Assembly (NCBI GenBank): GCA_017858735.1
Contig: JAFMBH010000025.1
Span: 1 to 42,568, forward strand
Source of the DNA: Bacteroidota bacterium
Lineage (GTDB): Bacteria > Bacteroidota > Bacteroidia > Chitinophagales > Saprospiraceae
Direction of reading: 5' to 3'
Length of the DNA stretch: 42,568 bases
Both the position numbers and the translations under genes were made by a program. The notes under the pieces are model-generated. The model had not been told where the DNA came from. It worked only from the letters and a program-made list of their open reading frames with translations, and did not search any database. Below are positions 17,714-26,091 of this stretch, piece after piece (the first letter of the stretch is position 1; the number at the start of each line of letters is the position of its first letter).

Positions 17714-18316
17714 ATGAATCATAGTGCCCTATTTATATTTGGATTACAAAACGATTTCTCTTCCCTTGGCAATGCCTCCATCGAAGGATTTGAAAATATC
17801 TCAGATAAAATAGAAGCTATTTCATCTTTATGGACAAATTTGGTGGCAATAAATGAAAACCACCCTGCTGATCACGTCAGTTTTGCTGCATGTCATCCCT
17901 GGCGTAAACCTACTCAGGTGATTAAAATTGGAAATATCAGTCAATATTTGTGGCCAATTCACTGTGTCTCCGGTACAATGGGTGTTTTTAATCCTCCCTG
18001 GTTGAAAAATAAAAATCCGTTTATCGTTGAAAAGGCGAATGTAAAAGAAATTGATATTTTCAGTGCTTTTGATGTTTCAAATTTGGCCACACCCTCTCTA
18101 TCAGAATATCTAAAAAACCACCAAATAACACACCTTTACCTTGCTGGTTTTCCCTTAGAATATGAGATTAAAGAAACCTGTATAGATGCGCTTCGTTTAG
18201 CATATAAAGTAACTTTGATAACAGATTGTATATTATCTTTAGACTTCAATAAACAACAGGGCATTTATGATGAATTGCTTGTGTTGGGTGCAAATATCAT
18301 TCCTTATCCAGTTTAA
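17714..18316 (+). CDS. Nicotinamidase-fold (isochorismatase-like) protein lacking catalytic residues
   Basis: 200 residues aligning along the whole length of nicotinamidase PncA: GLQNDF near the start, HPADHVSFA, YLWPIHCVSGTMG in the middle. PncA uses an Asp-Lys-Cys triad. The Lys is kept (Lys107), but the Asp before QNDF is Gly10 and the nucleophilic Cys position (family pattern GxATDYCV) is Glu151. The metal site is partly kept (His50, His83, with Glu48 where Asp is usual). The fold therefore seems preserved while amide hydrolysis is unlikely. It lies between lolD and rocD, 9 bases before rocD. A regulatory, binding or different enzymatic role is possible; it should not be labelled a working pncA. 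Confidence 0.75.
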   Translation: MNHSALFIFGLQNDFSSLGNASIEGFENISDKIEAISSLWTNLVAINENHPADHVSFAACHPWRKPTQVIKIGNISQYLWPIHCVSGTMGVFNPPWLKNKNPFIVEKANVKEIDIFSAFDVSNLATPSLSEYLKNHQITHLYLAGFPLEYEIKETCIDALRLAYKVTLITDCILSLDFNKQQGIYDELLVLGANIIPYPV

Positions 18317-18325
18317 ATAATTAAC

Positions 18326-19570
18326 ATGCAAACATTAACTGACGCTACATCTGAAGTATTTATTTCACAGGAAGATAAATACGGCGCCCATAATTATCAT
18401 CCCCTGCCCGTTGTTTTAAAAAAAGGAAAAGGGGTTTATGTATATGATGTGGAAGACAAAAAATATTATGATTTTTTGTCTGCGTATTCAGCGGTTAATC
18501 AAGGACATTGTCATCCTAAAATCGTAGATGCACTCATAGAACAAAGTCAAAAACTGACCTTAACTTCAAGGGCATTCTACAATGACCAATTGGGACCTTA
18601 TGAGGAATATATAACTAAATATTTTGGTTACGACCGGGTACTACCTATGAATACGGGGGTTGAAGGTGGGGAAACAGCCATTAAACTTTGTAGAAGATGG
18701 GGATATGCTGTCAAAGGCATTGCGGAGAATCAAGCAAAAATTATTTTTGCCGAGGGCAATTTTTGGGGTAGAACGCTGGGAGCTATTTCCTCTTCAACAG
18801 ATGAATCCAGCAGAAAACAATTCGGACCATTTATGCCGGGCTATGTAATCGTCCCATACAACGATCTTTCAGCATTAGAAAAGGAGCTCCAAGACCCTAA
18901 CGTAGCAGGATTCATGGTTGAACCGATACAAGGAGAGGCTGGCGTAGTCATTCCCGATGCCAATTATCTTAAAGACGCCTACGAGTTATGTAAGAAGCAC
19001 AATGTACTATTTATCGCCGACGAAGTTCAAACTGGCATTGGACGAACAGGTGCTAAAATTTGTTGTGATCATTTTGGATTCAAACCCGATATTCTCATCT
19101 TGGGAAAAGCCCTTTCCGGTGGCGTTTTACCCGTTTCAGCGGTGTTAGCGAGTGATGAAATTATGCTGACGATAAAACCAGGAGAACACGGTTCAACTTT
19201 TGGTGGAAATCCATTAGCCTGCGCCGTGGCAACCGCTGCATTAAAGGTAATGGAAGATGAAAAATTAGCTGAAAATGCTATGAAAATGGGTGCGTTATTT
19301 AGATCTATCTTAACAAAGGAACTCCTTGGTAGTGTCCCTTTTGTTAAAGAAATCAGAGGAATGGGTTTATTGAACGCCATCGTCATTGACAAAGATGAGG
19401 ATACAGAAAAAGCATTAAAAATATGTTTAAAGATGGCAGAAAACGGACTATTGGCTAAACCTACCCATGGACATATTATTCGTTTCGCCCCTCCATTAAT
19501 CATAAATGAAAAGCAAATTAAAGAGGCTTGTTCCATCATTTCTGAGACTATTAAATCAGAATATTTTTAA
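18326..19570 (+). CDS. rocD: Ornithine aminotransferase
   Basis: 414 residues, the usual length for ornithine--oxo-acid transaminase, a class III PLP enzyme converting ornithine and 2-oxoglutarate to glutamate semialdehyde and glutamate. The N-terminal [51 protein letters not shown] with the PLP-contacting Asp232, [10 protein letters not shown] with Schiff-base Lys261, and [13 protein letters not shown] are all characteristic of this subgroup rather than acetylornithine transaminase. The enzyme is cytoplasmic and links arginine/ornithine with proline and glutamate metabolism. It begins 9 bases after the nicotinamidase-fold gene and may be co-transcribed with it. Confidence 0.95.
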   Translation: MQTLTDATSEVFISQEDKYGAHNYHPLPVVLKKGKGVYVYDVEDKKYYDFLSAYSAVNQGHCHPKIVDALIEQSQKLTLTSRAFYNDQLGPYEEYITKYFGYDRVLPMNTGVEGGETAIKLCRRWGYAVKGIAENQAKIIFAEGNFWGRTLGAISSSTDESSRKQFGPFMPGYVIVPYNDLSALEKELQDPNVAGFMVEPIQGEAGVVIPDANYLKDAYELCKKHNVLFIADEVQTGIGRTGAKICCDHFGFKPDILILGKALSGGVLPVSAVLASDEIMLTIKPGEHGSTFGGNPLACAVATAALKVMEDEKLAENAMKMGALFRSILTKELLGSVPFVKEIRGMGLLNAIVIDKDEDTEKALKICLKMAENGLLAKPTHGHIIRFAPPLIINEKQIKEACSIISETIKSEYF

Positions 19571-19681
19571 AATATTTCCATTTCATACAATTTATTGGGT
19601 TTAAATTTCATTTAGATTTTTGAATCCTTTCATTACATTGATTCCAATTTAACCATTGCGTTTCAGTTTAAATATTTTTTC

Positions 19682-22600
19682 ATGAAAAATAGCATTTTTG
19701 TCGTTTTATTTTTAGGGGCCATTTCTCCCCTATTTTGTCAAGAAAGTCCTTTTCTTTACAATGTTCAAAATAAAGTAAACAAAGCGATAGAAAACTATCA
19801 AAATGGTTCTTACTCATTGGCGTACAACGTTTTAAATGAAGTATTATCTGAGGATCAGTTTGCCAGTGATCCACGTTGGAAAGAAATAAAGGTATTAGCT
19901 AAACAATATATGCTACAAAGTGCTATTGCATTGGAAAGACCTGATGCGGAACTAGCGGTAATTACCTATATTAAAGAAATAAGTCCCGATGTATCTGCGC
20001 AGGCTTTAATAATAAATCTGGCTGAATATTTTTACAATAAGAAAGAATTTGAAAAAGCATTGACCTATTATGCTAAAGTTTCACCTAATAGATTAAATAA
20101 TTCTAATGCCGAATACTTAAATTTCCAAATTGGTTATTCCTATTTTGCCCTTGAAAAATGGAAAGAATCTATTACTGCGTTTAAAAAAGTAGTATCCAAT
20201 AAAGAAAGTAAATACTTTGGGCCTGGTAATTATTATCTGGGCATGGGCTATTTTAAAGAAAAAAACTACAAGGATGCATTATCCTCTTTCAAAGCTATCG
20301 AAAATGTTAAAAGCTATAAATATTTAATCCCTTATCAAATAGCTCAAATCTATTTTATTCAAAAAAATTACGATGAAGTTATTCGATTTGGTATGCCTAA
20401 ATATGAAGATTCACAGATTAAAAATAAAAAGGAATTAGGACAATTGATTGGACAGTCTCTGTTTGAAAAAAAAGAATTTACTAAAGCGCTTCCTTATTTA
20501 CAGGCTTATGCAGAGGGAAATACAAAACTAAAAGATGAAGAGTTATATCAATTAGGTTTTTGTCTTTATGACGCCAAAAAATATGGTGAAGCAGCAGAAA
20601 ATTTATTGCCCCTAAGTGATGCTGAAAATATTTTAGGCCAAAATGCCCTATTCTATTTAGCCGATTGTTATTTGAAAACAAATAATTCTCAAGATGCCTT
20701 GTTAGCCCTTGATGCAGCAGCCAGACTTGATTTTGATCCGATTATTCAACAGGAAGCGTTATTTAACCATGGCAAATTAGCTTATGAGCTAAAAAATGAC
20801 CGGGAAGCATTGAATGATTTAAAGTTAATCCCAAAAGATTCTCCCCATTTTAGCGAAGCGCAGTCCATCATAAGTAAGGTATTACTCTCATTTCGGGATT
20901 ATCAGGAAGCGGGTAAACTTCTCGTTGAAATGCAAAAAAAGAATGGAGGGAAAGAGCTAAATGAGGCAAACCAAACGATTAACTTAAATTTAGGTATCCA
21001 ATATCATCAAAAAAAAGATTTTAAACAGGCTCAATCCTATTTATTAAAATCATTGGAAACACCTGTTAAGCCAAATTTAGAAGCTATTTCCTTATATTGG
21101 TTAGCTGACGTATCCAATAGAGAAAAGAAATATGCGGAAAGTATAAGTTATTTAAACAGATATTTTTCCAAAACTTCTACAAAATTACCTGAAGAAACTT
21201 CTATCGTTTCTGCAAATTATTTACAAGGTTATAATTTTCTGAGAAGTGAAAAAATGGATAATGCCTCTTCCTATTTCCAAAAAGTAGTTGATGCATTTGA
21301 CAATAATAAAAAGAATTACACCAGACCTGAAATCAATCAACGTATTTTAGGTGATGCAACCCTTCAACTTGCCAACATATTTTTAGTTTCCAGAAATTTT
21401 GAAAAGGCAAGTAGATACTACAATGAAATCATTCAAAAGAATTATGCTGCCGTTGATTATGCCATGTATCAAAAAGCAATTATTGAGGGATTTAAAGGAA
21501 ATACCCTCGGTGAAATTACCCTTTTGGAGAGTTTAGTGAATAAATATCCTAAATCTGGACTTGCCGATGATGCTTTATTGCTTATAGGCCAAATTAGTCA
21601 GGAAATAAATCAAACGCAACAGGCTATAAAGGCTTACGAAAGATTAGTTAGCCAATATAACAATACTTCTGAAAAAGTTTGTGAAGCATTTAATGGATTA
21701 GGTACCAGTTATTACAATCTGGATAACTTTACTGAGTCTATAAAAAACTTTAAAAAAGTATTTAGTTTCAATTGTAATTCATCTGATAAAGATTTAGCGC
21801 TTAGTGGATTAGAAGAAGTTTATTTAAATAAACTCAATAAACCTGATGAATTTATAGCGTTCAAAGCAAGTATACCCGGCTATGAGGTAAATGCAAATGA
21901 GCGAGAAACGATTGCCATTAGATCAGCGGATATCCGTTTTGAAAACCAGGATTACAGAGGTGCGGTAGAAGGATACACAAATTATTTGAAACAATTCCCA
22001 TCCGGAACAAATAGAGCTAAGGCCTTCTTCTTCAGAGCTGAATCATACATTAAAATTCAGAATTATACCAATGCAGCTCAGGATTATGAAGCGACGGTAG
22101 CCCTTCATCCTAATTCTTTTTCAGAGCGAGCTTTAGAAAAAGCAGCCCTTACTTATCTAAATCTTAAAAACTACACTAAAGCATTGGCTAACTTTAGATT
22201 AATGGAAACCAGGGCTTCGGAAGAGGATAAAAAGATTGAGGCTCAGGTCCAAATTATTGTTTGCGCTTATCAATTAAAGGACCGCAGTATTTTAATGGAA
22301 TACGCCGATAAGATTCAACGAAACCCTGTGATTTCTCAATATGAGAAAACCGAAGCTAATTACTACTTAGGCAAACTATTGGTAGAGTTAAAAGAATTTA
22401 ATCAGGGTATAAGCGCTTTAGAGCAAGTGAGCAAGCAACCTGATGCTGCACAAAAAGACGAAGCAAATTACCTGATAAGTCAATATTATTTATCCCTGAA
22501 AGATATTGCGAGAGCCGAACAATTTAGTATGGCCGGATTTCAGGAGTACATCAATGCCTATTGGGCGGCAAAATGTGGTTTAGTTTATGTGGATACTCAA

Positions 22601-22741
22601 ATTGAGATTAAAAAATATATAAAGGCAAAGATTGTATTGGATCAACTTGAGGCTGATTTTGCTCAGGAAGATGGCATTTCCAATGAAATAAATGCCAGAA
22701 AAGAAACTTTACGCAAAATTGAAGCAAACACAAATAAATAA
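19682..22741 (+). CDS. Large periplasmic or surface-exposed TPR protein
   Basis: 1019 residues. An N-terminal signal peptide (FVVLFLGAISPLFCQ) is followed by tetratricopeptide repeats over nearly the whole chain, recognisable as pairs such as FQIGYSYFALEKWKESITAF, LGMGYFKEKNYKDALSSF and LGTSYYNLDNFTESIKNF. Such TPR solenoids scaffold protein complexes. The following gene, 4 bases downstream, is an outer-membrane barrel protein, so the TPR protein probably works with it at the periplasmic face of the outer membrane (inference). A 111-base AT-rich gap after rocD probably holds its promoter, but no convincing element was found. Confidence 0.85.
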   Translation: MKNSIFVVLFLGAISPLFCQESPFLYNVQNKVNKAIENYQNGSYSLAYNVLNEVLSEDQFASDPRWKEIKVLAKQYMLQSAIALERPDAELAVITYIKEISPDVSAQALIINLAEYFYNKKEFEKALTYYAKVSPNRLNNSNAEYLNFQIGYSYFALEKWKESITAFKKVVSNKESKYFGPGNYYLGMGYFKEKNYKDALSSFKAIENVKSYKYLIPYQIAQIYFIQKNYDEVIRFGMPKYEDSQIKNKKELGQLIGQSLFEKKEFTKALPYLQAYAEGNTKLKDEELYQLGFCLYDAKKYGEAAENLLPLSDAENILGQNALFYLADCYLKTNNSQDALLALDAAARLDFDPIIQQEALFNHGKLAYELKNDREALNDLKLIPKDSPHFSEAQSIISKVLLSFRDYQEAGKLLVEMQKKNGGKELNEANQTINLNLGIQYHQKKDFKQAQSYLLKSLETPVKPNLEAISLYWLADVSNREKKYAESISYLNRYFSKTSTKLPEETSIVSANYLQGYNFLRSEKMDNASSYFQKVVDAFDNNKKNYTRPEINQRILGDATLQLANIFLVSRNFEKASRYYNEIIQKNYAAVDYAMYQKAIIEGFKGNTLGEITLLESLVNKYPKSGLADDALLLIGQISQEINQTQQAIKAYERLVSQYNNTSEKVCEAFNGLGTSYYNLDNFTESIKNFKKVFSFNCNSSDKDLALSGLEEVYLNKLNKPDEFIAFKASIPGYEVNANERETIAIRSADIRFENQDYRGAVEGYTNYLKQFPSGTNRAKAFFFRAESYIKIQNYTNAAQDYEATVALHPNSFSERALEKAALTYLNLKNYTKALANFRLMETRASEEDKKIEAQVQIIVCAYQLKDRSILMEYADKIQRNPVISQYEKTEANYYLGKLLVELKEFNQGISALEQVSKQPDAAQKDEANYLISQYYLSLKDIARAEQFSMAGFQEYINAYWAAKCGLVYVDTQIEIKKYIKAKIVLDQLEADFAQEDGISNEINARKETLRKIEANTNK

Positions 22742-22745
22742 TTCT

Positions 22746-24359
22746 ATGAAAATATTCCTTGTTTTTTCAATGATACTTTTTACCTGTCATTTTGTTTCTG
22801 CACAAGGCAAAGAACAAATGGAAGTCATAAAAGATTATAAGGCTGATATTCCTGAAACACCTCGTTTTGAATTAAATGCCAGTTTTCTTCCTTCTGATAC
22901 AAGTGGTAGAAAGCAAAAGTATAACTTACTATTACGTCCTTTCGAGGTTTCATATATAACCCCTAATCTTAAGCCTTTAAGAATGATCAGTGAGGAAAAT
23001 CCTGAAAATTTCCCTGGATTTTTGTCTCTGGGTCTTGGATTACCCTTGAACAGAGCGCTTATAGGTCATTATGCTTTGTCACCAGATCAGCAATCTATGG
23101 TAAGTATAGATGTAGAGCATCGTGGTATGAATAACCATAAGGCAGTGGAGAATCAAAGGTATTCTCAATCTTTGGGTATTGTAAAAGCAGAAGTCTTTAC
23201 AAAAGCCGGATATACTATTTCAGGAGATTTCAATATCGCCCAGCAGAACAGGTATTTTTATGGTTACAATCAATATAACATTGAAAAAAATAAAACATCA
23301 ACCTTTTTGCCAGCTGATGTAAGACGTCAATTTCAGGATTTTGGAGGGAAAATTTCATTTTATAATCATTTACCGACTGTTGGTAAATTTGATTATCGTG
23401 CCGATTTGGCTACCTATTCCTTTGGCGACAATCTGAAAAACAAGGAAAATGGACTTCAAGCACAATTTAATTTGGCTTATAATCTTTCAGAATCTAATGT
23501 GCTATCGGTAGGATTATTAAGTGACCTTACAAAATATAGCTTTGAAACGGATACGGCACAAAGATTAAATCAATTTTTCATAGCCCCGTCGTACTCTTTT
23601 CATTCTGATAAATTTAAAATCAATGTAGGGGCAAAACTTGGATTAAATAATGGACAGACCGTTATTCTTCCAAATGTAGAGACGGATTTTCAAATAATGG
23701 CCGACAAGTTATCCATCTTTTTAGGGGTAAAAGGGGCTATTGAAAAACAAAACTTCAGACTCTTAGCCACTGAAAATCCTTTCATTGCAAATAATATATC
23801 TATTGAGAATGCTAATAATACGGACATATATGCCGGAATAAAAGGGCAAACCGGAGGTATCTCCTTTAGGATTGAGGGAAGTCACAGATCTGTTGATAAT
23901 CTGGCATTATATTTAACCAATAGAGATAGTATTCCAAGATTTGATGTGGTGTACGATACCGCCAGAATTCTATCCTTTGGTGGTGAAATTATGTACCAGC
24001 TACAAGAGGGAATAAATATTAGAGCGGCAATAAAACAAAGAATTTACCAACTAAATACAGAGTTAAAAGCCTGGCATTTGCCTTCATTTACCGCTATGTT
24101 CGGGGTAGGTTATACTAAAAACAAAATAAAGCTAAACCTGGATGTAAACTCCGAAAATGGAGTTCCTTATCTTGGTTCTGAAGGCCCATTGAATTTAGAT
24201 CCACTCATTGAGGTAAATCTAGGAGGTCGTTACAGCATAACGAAACAAATGGAAGCATTTATTCAACTCAACAATCTTTTAAATAATAAACGCCAAAGGT
24301 GGCAATATTATGAAAATTTTGGCATCAATTTTCTGGCTGGTTTACAGATGAGATTTTAA
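22746..24359 (+). CDS. Outer-membrane beta-barrel protein paired with the TPR protein
   Basis: 537 residues from the ATG at 22746, chosen because it gives a clean signal peptide (MKIFLVFSMILFTCHFVSAQ); an upstream in-frame start at 22692 would overlap the TPR gene and bury that signal. After a short N-terminal segment, alternating polar and hydrophobic strands with aromatic ends run to the C-terminus, which finishes as YENFGINFLAGLQMRF, ending in Phe as in outer-membrane barrels. The ending resembles TonB-dependent receptors, but there is no plug or TonB box, so it is better called a barrel of unknown function. It converges on kduD with a 9-base gap. Confidence 0.75.
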   Translation: MKIFLVFSMILFTCHFVSAQGKEQMEVIKDYKADIPETPRFELNASFLPSDTSGRKQKYNLLLRPFEVSYITPNLKPLRMISEENPENFPGFLSLGLGLPLNRALIGHYALSPDQQSMVSIDVEHRGMNNHKAVENQRYSQSLGIVKAEVFTKAGYTISGDFNIAQQNRYFYGYNQYNIEKNKTSTFLPADVRRQFQDFGGKISFYNHLPTVGKFDYRADLATYSFGDNLKNKENGLQAQFNLAYNLSESNVLSVGLLSDLTKYSFETDTAQRLNQFFIAPSYSFHSDKFKINVGAKLGLNNGQTVILPNVETDFQIMADKLSIFLGVKGAIEKQNFRLLATENPFIANNISIENANNTDIYAGIKGQTGGISFRIEGSHRSVDNLALYLTNRDSIPRFDVVYDTARILSFGGEIMYQLQEGINIRAAIKQRIYQLNTELKAWHLPSFTAMFGVGYTKNKIKLNLDVNSENGVPYLGSEGPLNLDPLIEVNLGGRYSITKQMEAFIQLNNLLNNKRQRWQYYENFGINFLAGLQMRF

Positions 24360-24368
24360 TATAAAAAA

Positions 24369-25133
24369 TCAACGACCCATCCAGCCACCATCGACGGTTA
24401 AAATAGTACCGTGAACATAATTCGCTGCATCAGAAGCTAAAAATATAGCTGGTCCTGCAAAATCGGATGGTTTACCCCACCGGTTTGCAGGAATCCGTTG
24501 TAAGATAGAGGTACTTCTATCTGGATCATTTCTCAGGGCATAGGTATTATCTGTTTCAATATAGCCAGGGGCAATAGCATTTACATTTACCCCTTTACTT
24601 GCCCATTCGTTGGCCAAAGCTTTGGTTAAAGAGGCGATGCCCCCTTTAGCTGCCGCATAACCCGGCACATTAATACCCCCTTGAAAAGACAATAAAGAGG
24701 CTATAAATATTATTTTGCCTTGTCCGTTTTCTATCATTTTAGCTCCTAAGGCTCTACTTAAAATAAACTGTGCCGATAAGTTTATTTCTAATACTGAATC
24801 CCAATATTCATCAGAATGATCTACAGCAGGGTTTCTCAAAATAGTACCTGCATTATTGACAAGAATATCAATGACCTTATGATCTTTTGACACTATTTCC
24901 AGGAAAGTATAAAGTTGGGACCGGTCAGCAAAATCACATTGGTAGGCATAAAATTTTCTACCTAAAGCAATAACCGATTTTTCAATATTGGATTGCTGCA
25001 GTTCTAAGGTAGCAGAAACACCTATAATATCAGCACCAGCCGCTGCGAGACCTTCCGCAATAGCAAATCCAATACCCCTTTTACAGCCTGTAACTAAGGC
25101 CACTTTACCTGTCAAATCAAAAATTGGCAACAT
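24369..25133 (-). CDS. kduD: 2-dehydro-3-deoxy-D-gluconate 5-dehydrogenase
   Basis: 254 residues, a short-chain dehydrogenase/reductase. The NAD(H)-binding motif is TGCKRGIG (15-22), the structural motif is NNAG (93-96), and the catalytic set is Ser146, Tyr159 and Lys163 (YAAAKGG). KduD reduces 2,5-diketo-3-deoxygluconate to 2-keto-3-deoxygluconate in breakdown of unsaturated uronates made by polysaccharide lyases. The gene starts 6 bases after kduI on the same strand, which makes this assignment much more specific than the fold alone. It is cytoplasmic. No kdgK or kdgA homologue is present in the window to finish the pathway. Confidence 0.93.
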   Translation of the reverse strand: MLPIFDLTGKVALVTGCKRGIGFAIAEGLAAAGADIIGVSATLELQQSNIEKSVIALGRKFYAYQCDFADRSQLYTFLEIVSKDHKVIDILVNNAGTILRNPAVDHSDEYWDSVLEINLSAQFILSRALGAKMIENGQGKIIFIASLLSFQGGINVPGYAAAKGGIASLTKALANEWASKGVNVNAIAPGYIETDNTYALRNDPDRSTSILQRIPANRWGKPSDFAGPAIFLASDAANYVHGTILTVDGGWMGR

Positions 25134-25139
25134 ATATAA

Positions 25140-25985
25140 TTATTTAAGTTCCATTGGATTAACTTTATCCATATCACTATATTCCAGATTTTCACCACCC
25201 ATACCCCAAATAAATGAATAAGCGGCAGTCCCTACGCCAGAGTGGATAGACCATTCTGGTGAAATAACAGCTTGATGATTATGGCAAATCAAATGTCGGG
25301 TATGATCGGGCTCTCCCATTAAATGAATAAGAATCTGATCTTTAGGAATATCAAAATAGAAATAAACCTCATTTCTTCTAATGTGGGTATGTGGAGGAAA
25401 GGTATTCCAGATACTTGGAGAGAGAAGGTCAGTCAATCCCATAACCAATTGGCAGGTTTGCAATCTTTCCTTTACAATGATTTTATAAATATTTCTACGG
25501 TTAGCCGTTTCAAAATCACCCATTTCAGCGGGAACCACCTCTTTTATAGGTATAAATACATCTGGATAAACAGCGTGAGCCAACACTGAATTAAGATAAA
25601 ACATAGCAGGATCAGCTTCGTTTTCAGACGAAAAAACAATATGCTGTTTACCTCTACCAATATAAAGGGCATCCTTTTTACCCAATTCATGCGTTGTGCC
25701 ATCCACTTCAACTGTGCCCTTGCCACCTACATTTATGATACCCAACTCCCTTCTTTCCAAAAAGAAATCAGCTTTAGTTATTTCCTCGAAAGACAGTAAT
25801 TCAAGCTTTGATTTCACCGGCATTACCCCTGCTAATACAAAGCGATCTTGAAGGGAATAAACTAATTCTATATGATCAGGTTGAAACAAATTAGATACTA
25901 AAAATTTAGATCTTAAATCATCTGTTCCCATATTGCGGACTTCATTAATGCCACTTGAAAATCTAATTTGGTATGAATTTGACAT
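25140..25985 (-). CDS. kduI: 5-dehydro-4-deoxy-D-glucuronate isomerase
   Basis: 281 residues, about family length. The cupin-like metal site is intact: His199 and His201 in PPHTHIRRNE, Glu206, and His248 in PEWSIHSGVG, matching the zinc ligands known for E. coli KduI. The C-terminal SFIWGMGGEN is also characteristic. The enzyme isomerises the ring-opened form of 4,5-unsaturated uronate to 2,5-diketo-3-deoxygluconate, the substrate of the adjacent kduD. It heads the kduI-kduD pair and is divergent from the TonB-dependent receptor gene across 106 bases. Confidence 0.95.
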   Translation of the reverse strand: MSNSYQIRFSSGINEVRNMGTDDLRSKFLVSNLFQPDHIELVYSLQDRFVLAGVMPVKSKLELLSFEEITKADFFLERRELGIINVGGKGTVEVDGTTHELGKKDALYIGRGKQHIVFSSENEADPAMFYLNSVLAHAVYPDVFIPIKEVVPAEMGDFETANRRNIYKIIVKERLQTCQLVMGLTDLLSPSIWNTFPPHTHIRRNEVYFYFDIPKDQILIHLMGEPDHTRHLICHNHQAVISPEWSIHSGVGTAAYSFIWGMGGENLEYSDMDKVNPMELK

Positions 25986-26091
25986 AAAACGAGGTATTTA
26001 TGAATATTTAAAATGAAATTCGACCGAAAGTAAATAAAATAAAATTAATTTAGAGGAAATAGATTTTGAATTCGCAAAAAATTAGATTTCA
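25986..26091. promoter_or_regulatory. Divergent intergenic region between kduI and the TonB receptor gene
   Basis: A 106-base AT-rich spacer that must carry start signals for both directions. It holds a weak palindrome AAATTAATTT (26042-26051), but no clear TAnnTTTG element and no strong operator. Shared control of the two sides is possible but not shown. Confidence 0.4.

Noticed and set aside
17714-18316. Straight annotation as nicotinamidase pncA
   Set aside because: Two of three catalytic residues and part of the metal site are replaced, so only the fold can be claimed.
22692-22745. Upstream start for the barrel protein overlapping the TPR gene
   Set aside because: The ATG at 22746 begins directly with a signal peptide, whereas the longer form would bury it.
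24360-24368. Bidirectional terminator between the barrel gene and kduD
   Set aside because: The gap is only 9 bases and no hairpin with a T-run could be drawn across it.
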